Source of the DNA: Bolinopsis microptera
Taxonomy: Eukaryota > Ctenophora > Tentaculata > Lobata > Bolinopsidae
Direction of reading: 5' to 3'
DNA length: 64,000 nt
Assembly: GCF_026151205.1 (NCBI RefSeq)
Contig: NC_087076.1
Span: 6,252,902-6,316,901 of the forward strand
Shown: piece by piece, positions 32,931 through 41,379 of the stretch
How the letters are laid out: each line of letters opens with the position of its first letter
Position numbering within the stretch: position 1 is the stretch's first letter
Program-made: the position numbers and the translations under genes
The notes under the pieces: generated by a model
The model's database searches: none
Told to the model about the DNA's origin: nothing
What the model saw: only the letters and a program-made list of their open reading frames with translations

Positions 32931-33139
32931 ATTGGAACCATCAAGGGGAATGAAATTAAATTATTGGATGCCAGGAACTAGAAATAAATATACTGGAATA
33001 CTGTGTTTCCATGGAGAGGTCTAATTCTAATTGGAACCATCAAGGGGAATGAAATTAAATTATTGGATGCCAGGAACTAGAAATAAATATACTGGAATAT
33101 TGTGATTCCATGGAGAGGTCTAATTCTAATTGGAACCGA
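32931..33139. repeat. Tandem duplication, 99-bp unit
   Basis: attggaaccatcaaggggaa starts at 32931 and 33030, with a third partial start at 33129. The copies are nearly identical. Confidence 0.9.
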
Positions 33140-34110
33140 GTGATTTAGCGCGACCGTTTGCTGGGATCAGATTAAGTAAAACAAATTTTAGTAAAACAAA
33201 TTTTATTTTATACCCACAATCAATTCATATTTAGTTCAAATATTTAAAGTCAAAATAACCATTTCACATAAGTGGTTATATTATAATAAAATAATTTGTG
33301 ATAAATTAATAAATTAATTTACACTCAAAAATGAACAAAATATACACAATTTTTACCTAGTGCAACACTGGTTCAGCGCGCGGCTGATCGAAAAAGTTTG
33401 ATTTGATTTACTAACTACAGTGTACAGCGCACATGAAAAAATTACTTACTGAATCTTTTAATACTAGACACATTTTAATTCAGATGTTGTCCAATAAGTT
33501 AGCCACAAAAATGTTCAAATTATGTAGGAGGGTAAAGGACACAATTGCTAGTAGTGCTTCTTTGTGCCCGTTGACTACAATGAACATTTTGCGGAGTTTC
33601 TCCAGACGGCTTTTATCGGAGTGCGTGTTATTTACTTGGTTATGCACAAGCCAGGCCAACATTTTGTTTTTGTGTCAGCCGTGCTACCAGGTTGCAGAGT
33701 ATTATAAACACTAAACAATTATACACTATACAAATTTGCTAATACAATAAATATCATGGAGAGTCCGATCTAGCTGCAAACGTCAGACACCACAGTTCAG
33801 CCGCCAAGTACCGTTTAAGTGAACACCGAAACACGAGGTTTAAGTGTCATTTTGTAAATCACTTTATGGATGATAATTCAGTAATTGTTGAAGAAAATTA
33901 CAGTCACTGCCACCTATAGCGTTATGTCATGGGTCTGATTAACGGCCAAGAATAAACGTACGTGCGCGCTTAAGAAACCCGCGCAAATGTTGAGGTAGGG
34001 AGTAGCTGCGGCGCGCTTTTAACATATATTACGTATAGCGCCGTACGGAAACGGCAATATTTGAGTAATTAAGTATTTGTTTACATAAATTCCACGTTTT
34101 TATCAATAAT
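33140..34110. other. Intergenic, no gene recognised
   Basis: AT-rich with scattered CpG patches; the open frame at 33433-33714 has no features. 33910-34110 is presumably the flank or 3' UTR of the next LINE. Confidence 0.45.
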
Positions 34111-34760
34111 CTAGCATGGTCCAAAACTGTTAAAGTTGTCATTATGCCATTCATTATCGAACCTGCTTTGGGCATCTAGAAGAGATCGGTTTAGCCTTGA
34201 TTTGATTGAGTTACAGGATGTGTTCACAAAGTCAGGTTTATTCTGTGGATTGGAGTCCTTGAATTGATTCCAAAGCCAAGAAGATTTATAAATAAAGTTA
34301 TGACTTGGCTTTGGTGGTATTAGACGGTCATCCCTCAGTTCAGACATGTTAAGTAAAGAGTAGAGAGATATGGGTACCCTATATTTCACTATTTTAAAAA
34401 GTTCAGTTATAGTACGAAGTTTGTAAAGATTATGAACAGTAAGGAGTTTATGACTGTTAAATAATGGTTTGGTTGATTCCTTGGAATAGAATTCAGCTCC
34501 TAGTTTTTGACAACATAAGGGTCTAACAAGTTTATTATGAACTACCGATTTAGAGCGGACACACTTTGCACATGGTTTAATACGTGGATTAACAGAGTTA
34601 TTAACATTAGACTCATATTTACCCAGTATTTTACATTGAATAGGTCTAGAACGAGCACATGTTTTGAATTTGTTTTGGTATGAGTTTGCATCTCCAAAAA
34701 TTAAAAGGGTTGGGTTTCGAATAGAGAACGTGTTTAAAAAGTCAGGTGACAGTTGAGTGT
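34111..34760 (-). pseudogene. 3' fragment of an older CR1-like LINE (G)
   Basis: Minus-strand translation gives LNTFSIRNPTLLIFGDAN, NKFKTCARSRP, AEFYSKESTKPLFNSHKLLT and IYKSSWLWNQF. This is the same C-terminal domain as in LINE C (FYVKESTKPLFTKHELLVT, IYKSAWLWNEF) but clearly diverged and with an extra segment. It begins in the middle of the RT C-terminal domain, so no catalytic part remains. LINE A lies immediately upstream (right) in the same orientation. Confidence 0.75.
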
Positions 34761-35443
34761 AGAGTGATTAATCATCATCTCAAACTAATAAATCAAACTA
34801 ATAAATCAATGTTTTAGCTCATTTTACAAAGTCAAATATTTAAAACAATTAAAATTTTATAGTGCTCAATTTGTAAATGACTAGTTGATCTTTGCTATTG
34901 GAAGTTTGTCAAGGACTGGCAGCTAGCGGGGGCAAGGAATGCACGGGCTTAGGGGCTTTTGTGCACACCAGAACACTAGCTCGGTAGATTTTTGGAAACT
35001 AGAAGGACTGAAAACTAAAATTGTTTTTGATCGAGGCTGAGGCATGTTTTTGAGAGGGACAGTATAATAGCTTGTGGTAACAACTGGCCTTTACTTTAAT
35101 AGGATGAAGTTTTAGTTTTAGGACAGGAAGAAGGCATTAAGAAGATTTGCTCTTTGTTTACAAGGCAGAATATAAGCAATGTTGGTTATAATATGTATCA
35201 ATATCTAGATCTTCGTTTATCAATTTTCACTAAATGGGTTTAAAATTTTAATAGGGAGGGAAATTCATCAACTTTATTAAGTACCTATCAAAAATAAATC
35301 TTATATCAATGTAATATATTAAAAATCATAATCCTAAGTCTAATAATAAATCTGTTAAAAACACTTTCTCACTACACTGCGCTCACACACGTTAGTAAGA
35401 CAAAGGAAAATGCACACCCAGCTAATTTTCAATTTCAAGATAA

Positions 35444-38400
35444 TCATTTTGGATGTGTGGACCCTAGGGTAGACTTAATGTCAAAATTTAGATTAGAGCA
35501 TTCGAAATCTTTGTTTGTCCAATCAAGATCAGCATGGTTATGCTGGTTGACGAGCAGTGATTGCTTCATCCTAGACTTCAGGCAGGCCACACTTAGACAG
35601 TAGTCACGTATACCAAGCTTAGGCACAATTACGTTCCAAATACGAGTCGTTCTGCTATTGAAGTTGTCAGGGGGGTCTGCTTGGCTTAGTATAAGGGTGG
35701 GTTTCCTACTTGAGCAGGTGAAATTTTCATGGAGGGAAATCGGAGCACGGAATTTCATGATTTTATAGAGCTCAAGGAAACAATGGTAAGTGTACAGGTT
35801 TTGGACGGCAAGTATTCCGTGTTCCTTGAACAAAGGTTTCGTGTGCTCTTTCAAGAAAAATTTTTTGTTCAGATTTTGGTTGCCAAACGGTCGAGCACGA
35901 GCACAGGTCTTAAATTTATCTAGGTATGCCTCCCTGTCGCCAAACAGTACCCTGAGACAATATTTTTGTGCTTTGAATACAGAACTTATACGAGTTTTGG
36001 CTGCCCCACCCCAAACCGTGATACAATAGGAGAGGTGTGATTCAAATAGAGTGTAATACAACTGGCGGTGTAAGAAATCTGGGAGGGAGCAGCGTAGGCG
36101 GCAGAGAGTTGATGTTGCATGGCTGAGAGAACGCCTAAGTGATTTTATATGTTCTTCCCAGGTTAGCTTTTCATCGATGACGACTCCCAGAAACTTAGCA
36201 GATGCAACTTGTTTTATTGGAAAGTTATCAATGGTTAGAGTATATTCAGAATTATTGTCAGTCTGGGAGGACGATGCTGGTTTAAAGTGAATGAAACAGC
36301 ATTTAGACAAGTTGACATGGAGTTTGTTTGCTCGCATGTAGGAATATAAACTAGCTAAAAGAGAATTACCACGCATATATGCCTCCTTTTTAGATTTCCC
36401 AGTCACAAATATATTGGTGTCATCAGCGAAGGTGACAAATGATCCCAAACTGGAGCTGTTGGCGATATCATTAATATATAGGAGAAATAAGAGAGGTCCA
36501 AGAATCGAACCCTGAGGGACTCCAAACTGTATTTTCAAGGCGTCAGATTTCTCACCAACAACTTCAGTATATTGTGATCTATTTGTTAAGTAACTTTTTA
36601 TAAGATCATTTGCCACCCCACGTATCCCATAGCCCTGTAATTTGACAAGTAATGTACCATGATCTATTGTATCAAAAGCTTTGCTAAGGTCTATGAATAT
36701 GCCTAAGACATGATGCTTAAGTTTTAGAGATTCAGTTATAAGGTTTACTGAGTGATTAACTGCATGTGAAGTAGAGTGTGACTGCCTGAAGCCAAATTGT
36801 GTTTTAGATATTATACCCTGTGAGCTAGCAAACGAATATATTCTTGAGTAAATGATCTTTTCAAAGATTTTACCAAATATAGAGAGAGTAGAGATTGGGC
36901 GGTAGTTTTCTATCTCTTCAGGGTTTCCCTTCTTAAATACAGGAGTTATTCTACCAGTCTTTAAAACGTCGGGGAACGTGCCATTAGACATTAAGATGTT
37001 GATGTATCGACTAAGGATCGGTGTAATTACGTGAGATGATCTTTTGATTACACTAACAGGAATATCACTTGCTTTTCCATTTTCAAATCCTTTTATTATT
37101 TCCGTTATCTTATAAGGTGTACAGTCTTCTAACATAATCGATTTTTCATTAGTCTTTCCAAGGAAATCATAGAATGTTTTTATAGGGAGAATTGGTAAAC
37201 CAGAGGCCTCACTGCTACTAAGTGTTTCATTGAGCTTAGGGGCAATAGAAACAAAGTAAGAGTTGAATCCATTGGCTATGACTCTACGATTCATGATTCG
37301 TTCGTTGTTTATGATAAAGGGAGGCTTAGTTTGCTTCTTTTTCTTGCCCCTGAGCTCATTGATTATCTGCCACGTTTTTTTGTTGTTTTCTATATTTTTA
37401 TGGATTTCATTGCAGTAGTACGATCGTTTGGCGACCTTGATAATACTTTTAAGCATTCTTCGGTAGTCATTGAAGACTTTATAGAGCAGTACATTACCCT
37501 CAGGGTTTCTATTTGTTACAGTGCTTGACCAGTCTCTACAGAGTTCATGTTTTCTTTCAACTGAGACAATGATTCCATCGGTAATCCACGGGTTGAGTTT
37601 GGGAGTCCTTTTGGTAACTTTTGGTACATCAAGCTTACAGTGTTTATCAAGTGTTTCATTGAAGCAGTCCAAGAACTCATTGAAGTTTACCGAGGGAGTT
37701 AAGTCATTCACCTTCACCTCGAGTTCATTAACAAAATTAGTGAGTTTGGAACTTGAATAATCATAGTAGCGAACATGTTTAAGTTTTTCAGTACTGTTTT
37801 CGGTAGGAATTGACGTGAAGGTGAATATAAAGGCATGGTCACCAATCCTATCATTCAATACACCGGAGAGAAGTACATGATCTATCTCTGATGTGAGGAT
37901 ATTGTCAATACATGAGTTTTTACAGTTAGGACGGAAGTGGGTAGCAAGTGATATAGTAGGATACATATTGTTACGAAGTAACGTGTCCTCAAATAACTGG
38001 CTGGAGGTTTGTACATTGAGGAGGTTAGAGTTAAAATCGCCAAGAATATGGAACTTTTTACCAGCCAACTGCTTAGATATATCCTCAAGAGTTTGACAAA
38101 AGGTCTCACTACAGCCATTTGGAGGACGATAAGCAACCCCATATGTCAGTTTATCACCCGAGCTAAGAGTAATTTCAACAAATAAGCACTCAATATCTTT
38201 TGTACAGTGAGATAGATTTTCGATTACTACAGCATTCAGGCGATCAGAGACATATAAGGATACTCCTGTTCCTTTTTTCTTATCAGGGAATGGTACTTGA
38301 CAAAATGTTGTATAGGAGGGGATTTGGTATAAGCCTTGTTGGCTTGGATCGATGTTGGTCTCAGCCAATCCAATGACATCAAAATTACACGGGAGGGTCT

Positions 38401-38839
38401 TATGTTCTATTAAAAAGCTGTCAAAATTACTAGCAAACCCATCTATATTGCAAAACAGAGCGGGCAGATAAGCAGAATTTTTATTTTTCTCAGGAAAAAG
38501 TTTGCTGATTGAGTTTGCTAGTTCTTGTTTTGTGTAACGCTTACAGTCTTCAAGTATTGAAGAGAATTTAGCTATGGTGACATCTTCCTGGTTGTTTGTA
38601 TCATAGAATTTATCTGAATCATCATATCTTTGGCTGCTTGGAAATGGGCAATACCTATTTTCTATTGTACTACAGCAATCACTACACATCCATAGACCGT
38701 TTTTGCTTGTAAATTTCGCGGATCTGAAGCACTTAGTATGAACAACTTTGCTGCAATTTTCACATTCTAAGAGTGGCTGGCCAATATTAATGTATTTACT
38801 ACAGGGGTCGCACACATCTTTAATAAGTTTCATAATCAT
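35444..38839 (-). CDS. LINE A ORF2: PHD-like finger, endonuclease, RT
   Basis: 1131 residues from the ATG at 38839, without stops. Residues 10-55 form a PHD-like zinc finger: C10, C13, C26, C29, H34, C37, C52, C55. An APE-type endonuclease follows, with NIDGFASNFDSF, GLAETNIDPS, HILGDFNSNL and GDHAFIFTF, supplying the N, E, D/N and DH catalytic positions. RT motifs are VFKKGN, ENYRPIS, FIDLSKAFDTIDH, GVPQGSILGPLL and FADDTNIF. The C-terminal domain ends TLGSTHPK. The protein would nick target DNA and prime cDNA synthesis there; the finger could bind chromatin or nucleic acid. It appears fully intact. Confidence 0.93.
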   Translation of the reverse strand: MIMKLIKDVCDPCSKYINIGQPLLECENCSKVVHTKCFRSAKFTSKNGLWMCSDCCSTIENRYCPFPSSQRYDDSDKFYDTNNQEDVTIAKFSSILEDCKRYTKQELANSISKLFPEKNKNSAYLPALFCNIDGFASNFDSFLIEHKTLPCNFDVIGLAETNIDPSQQGLYQIPSYTTFCQVPFPDKKKGTGVSLYVSDRLNAVVIENLSHCTKDIECLFVEITLSSGDKLTYGVAYRPPNGCSETFCQTLEDISKQLAGKKFHILGDFNSNLLNVQTSSQLFEDTLLRNNMYPTISLATHFRPNCKNSCIDNILTSEIDHVLLSGVLNDRIGDHAFIFTFTSIPTENSTEKLKHVRYYDYSSSKLTNFVNELEVKVNDLTPSVNFNEFLDCFNETLDKHCKLDVPKVTKRTPKLNPWITDGIIVSVERKHELCRDWSSTVTNRNPEGNVLLYKVFNDYRRMLKSIIKVAKRSYYCNEIHKNIENNKKTWQIINELRGKKKKQTKPPFIINNERIMNRRVIANGFNSYFVSIAPKLNETLSSSEASGLPILPIKTFYDFLGKTNEKSIMLEDCTPYKITEIIKGFENGKASDIPVSVIKRSSHVITPILSRYINILMSNGTFPDVLKTGRITPVFKKGNPEEIENYRPISTLSIFGKIFEKIIYSRIYSFASSQGIISKTQFGFRQSHSTSHAVNHSVNLITESLKLKHHVLGIFIDLSKAFDTIDHGTLLVKLQGYGIRGVANDLIKSYLTNRSQYTEVVGEKSDALKIQFGVPQGSILGPLLFLLYINDIANSSSLGSFVTFADDTNIFVTGKSKKEAYMRGNSLLASLYSYMRANKLHVNLSKCCFIHFKPASSSQTDNNSEYTLTIDNFPIKQVASAKFLGVVIDEKLTWEEHIKSLRRSLSHATSTLCRLRCSLPDFLHRQLYYTLFESHLSYCITVWGGAAKTRISSVFKAQKYCLRVLFGDREAYLDKFKTCARARPFGNQNLNKKFFLKEHTKPLFKEHGILAVQNLYTYHCFLELYKIMKFRAPISLHENFTCSSRKPTLILSQADPPDNFNSRTTRIWNVIVPKLGIRDYCLSVACLKSRMKQSLLVNQHNHADLDWTNKDFECSNLNFDIKSTLGSTHPK

Positions 38840-38845
38840 GATAAA

Positions 38846-39828
38846 CTAAGTGGGATAAACTCCCACTGGTCGGGTGGCCTTCCTTTGTCTTACTCTCTCC
38901 TGTCTCTCCCTCACATACACCCACTGTTTCAGACATCTCAAAAATTTAGCAATACCAAGCTCTCCGAGATGGATTTCATCACCATTTCTCGTGAGTTTCA
39001 TAGCAAGCAACCCTTTACCGTCTAAAAAGTGGCCAACACCAAGGTGCCATACATTCTGGTTAAAGCTAGAGTACAACATTTCATCAACCAAGCTGTTGAA
39101 TGCCATAATGTTTTTATTCATCTTAGGGAGTCTAGACGGTAAAACTGCTGTGACAAACAACTTCGCCTTAGGGTACAGTTTCTGGATCTGCTGGATTTTC
39201 AGGTGGAGAATGTCTACCAGCTGGTGTATATCACCAGGTGACTGCACATTTTCAACTCGTAGATCGTTGGTCCCACAAACTAAGATGACGTTGCTATAAC
39301 CAATGCAGAGCTTAGGGTCTATTGCACTGACCTTGTTGGCTTTAACACGTTCACCTGGGAAGGACTGTCCAAGGGTTCCAGTACCGACACCGAACTTGAT
39401 GGGCTTGGTGTTAGAGTCGCCCATGATGATGCAGCTCCGGCTAAACTGTTTGCTCACAGTTCTCAGTGTGATGGAGAACCTTCCTGTCTGCACAGAAGAC
39501 TGAGTTTCAGCAGGACCTGTTTCATCAATACCGTGACGATACCAGGCTTGTGACGATCGTGTCATCACATACACTGAGTTAGATTCTGGACTCACACTAT
39601 GAACATACTCAGTTGAGGCTTCGTTTCCGGTCTCATGGATGCACTTAAAGCACACCTTCCTGACGTCGCCTATGCTGATAGTAGCAATTTCTGAGTTAGC
39701 AATAATCTCAGACTCATCGTCAGAGTGAAAAGGGAGCTTGCTACTAGTGGTGGTATCAACTGAGGGAGGGTAGTAGTTTATTAGGATGGAGTTGGGCTTA
39801 TGGGTCAGTCTGCACTTTGATGACTTAA
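38846..39828 (-). CDS. LINE A ORF1: AlkB-like dioxygenase fused to SGNH hydrolase (5' partial)
   Basis: Numbered in the 359-residue open frame, of which roughly the first 33 residues read through foreign flank (antisense of LINE B). An AlkB-like domain follows: NYYPP at 50-54, PFHSDDE with H67, D69 and E71, SIGDVRKVCF, VYVMTRSSQAWYRHGID with H131, and GRFSITLR with R149 and R155 (R-x5-R). These are the Fe(II)- and 2-oxoglutarate-binding residues of AlkB. It runs directly into an SGNH hydrolase: IIMGDSN (S171), VCGTND (N220) and DEIH (D316, H319). Stop to ORF2 start is 6 nt (TAG tttatc ATG). An esterase in CR1/L2 ORF1 is known; the dioxygenase is the unusual part. Domain calls are from motifs, not a search. 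Confidence 0.8.
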
Positions 39829-41212
39829 AATAGAACGTATAGATGAAAAGAAGAAGGAAAAGAAAACGAAGAAGGAAACTACTGTTCAAAATGTCTCGTA
39901 TAGCCCACATACACTCGTAGAGCACATTCCAGTTCTCCCTGGAATGGATGAAAATCTATTCCAGAAAATCACAGAAGAATTAGATTCAATGAATCTTGAA
40001 GGCAAATCTAATAAAGTCCACACCCTATGGCTAAGCCCTTCATCAGAAGACTACTGCTTTGGTAACATAGTCAACAAGCCACATCCCATCAACAACTTCC
40101 CTAGCATCTTTAAGTTGATGGGACTTATTAATGACCTCCCCTCCACCACCAACAACATGGATGCTTGCCTTGTTACTAGGTACGACACTCAGCAAGCTAA
40201 GTTAAGCCTCCATAAAGACGATGAAGACCTAATAATATCACAGTCCAGCTCCATTTGCACTTACTCAATAGGGGCTCCGCGGTCACTTGAGTTTGTGCTC
40301 GATACAACCCAAGTAGAACAACGCACAACTAGGGCCTCTAGGTCAAGGCCAGCCCAAGAGTTGATTAACGCAGACTTCACCCTTCCTGCCACCAATGGCA
40401 CACTGAACATCATGAAGCCTGGTGCACAGCAAGTCATGAGGCACAGCATTGCCCCAGGAGTTGCACCTTCTGACAATGAAATTTGTTGGAGGTATAGTCT
40501 CTCCTTCAGAAAGTTAACCACACCTTCCTCTTCCCCTTCATCTCCTATTCTTCCCTCTCCTACATCCGACAGTCCTAATAAGGTACCCCCAAAAGCTCCC
40601 ATCACAGACTCTCAAAAACACCAGAAGTCTATCATCCTCATTGCTGGTGACTCCTTTGCTGCTCGATTGGACGCTGATCGCCTCAGTAGAGGTAAAGAAA
40701 CTGTCACCAACATAGCTAAGGGTGGGCTTAAGATCTCAGCTATACAGAAATCTATTGAGGCCTTTCATACAAAGAACCCTCTTGTGCAGGTAAAGAAACT
40801 GTTCTTAAGCTTCGGTGCCAACGACATCCGGTACTGTACCCAGGGTGTCAATCATCTCAAGACCCCTGTGAGTGACCTTATGAAGACAGCAAAAAAACTT
40901 TATCCAAATGCACGTGTTTTTGTACAAGCTATTCCACCAGTCCACCCCAACGGACAAGATAAAATCCCTGGTAATGTTTGTGCTATGAATAATTTGATCT
41001 TTGATCGCTGCTCTAGGCATAAACTGTTTTACCTTGATGTTTTTTGGGCTTTCTTAGACCGCTATGGAAACAGAAACGAGAGATTATTTCCTAAATGTGA
41101 CAAAAGGGGCTTTTATGATATTCATCCCAGCCCCAAGGCTGGGATGCCAGTGTTGGCAAAGTTCTATCTCAGAATCATACACTCAAAGTGGTTTAATCCA
41201 TTGGGATACTGA
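39824..41212 (+). CDS. LINE B ORF1: AlkB-like dioxygenase fused to SGNH hydrolase
   Basis: The frame is open from 39824; the first ATG is 39944 (422 residues), and a Lys-rich segment upstream (EKKKEKKTKK) is in frame, so the start may be lost. Numbered from 39944, the AlkB domain has VTRYDTQQAKLSLHKDDED with H90, D92 and E94, SIGAPRSLEF, LNIMKPGAQQVMRHSI with H167, and WRYSLSFRK with R183 and R189. A Ser/Pro linker (195-225) leads to the SGNH domain: LIAGDSFAAR (S237), SFGANDIRY (N293), YDIHPS (D392, H394). The last motif is D-x-H rather than the usual D-x2-H. ORF1 is followed by ~190 nt and ORF2. No PHD finger is visible. Likely cytoplasmic or RNP-bound, as LINE ORF1 proteins are. Confidence 0.8.
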   Translation, partial: LKIERIDEKKKEKKTKKETTVQNVSYSPHTLVEHIPVLPGMDENLFQKITEELDSMNLEGKSNKVHTLWLSPSSEDYCFGNIVNKPHPINNFPSIFKLMGLINDLPSTTNNMDACLVTRYDTQQAKLSLHKDDEDLIISQSSSICTYSIGAPRSLEFVLDTTQVEQRTTRASRSRPAQELINADFTLPATNGTLNIMKPGAQQVMRHSIAPGVAPSDNEICWRYSLSFRKLTTPSSSPSSPILPSPTSDSPNKVPPKAPITDSQKHQKSIILIAGDSFAARLDADRLSRGKETVTNIAKGGLKISAIQKSIEAFHTKNPLVQVKKLFLSFGANDIRYCTQGVNHLKTPVSDLMKTAKKLYPNARVFVQAIPPVHPNGQDKIPGNVCAMNNLIFDRCSRHKLFYLDVFWAFLDRYGNRNERLFPKCDKRGFYDIHPSPKAGMPVLAKFYLRIIHSKWFNPLGY

Positions 41213-41270
41213 TGTGGTAATTCAATTCAATATTTAAATTTTTCATTGTCTGCATCAGTATCCTATTGGA
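41197..41270 (+). promoter_or_regulatory. Stem-loop spanning the LINE B ORF1 stop codon
   Basis: tccattgggatactgatg (41197-41214) pairs with catcagtatcctattgga (41253-41270): 18 positions with one mismatch and one G-U, and a 38-nt loop. The ORF1 TGA (41210-41212) is inside the stem. A role in stop readthrough or reinitiation for ORF2 is possible but only inferred. Confidence 0.6.
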
Positions 41271-41379
41271 TCTGATCATTTGGATGTTATTTATATGTAT
41301 TCAAACGAAGTGATAGCATAATGTATGTTACTTCATATTATAGCACAATACCTAACAAAACACAACGGCGAGACACAAT

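Larger units (their letters stand above)
34788..39828 (-). mobile_element. CR1-like LINE A, 5'-truncated in ORF1
   Basis: About 5.0 kb on the minus strand: ORF1 (AlkB-SGNH, missing its N-terminus), then 6 nt, then a complete ORF2, a ~650-bp 3' UTR and a tail repeating gatttattagttt. A near-identical truncated copy at 9814-12181 shows that the family moved recently. The 5' edge near 39828 abuts LINE B head to head. Confidence 0.85.

Noticed and set aside
33433-33714. 93-codon open frame on the plus strand
   Set aside because: No homology pattern recognised, and a similarly sized frame exists on the opposite strand.
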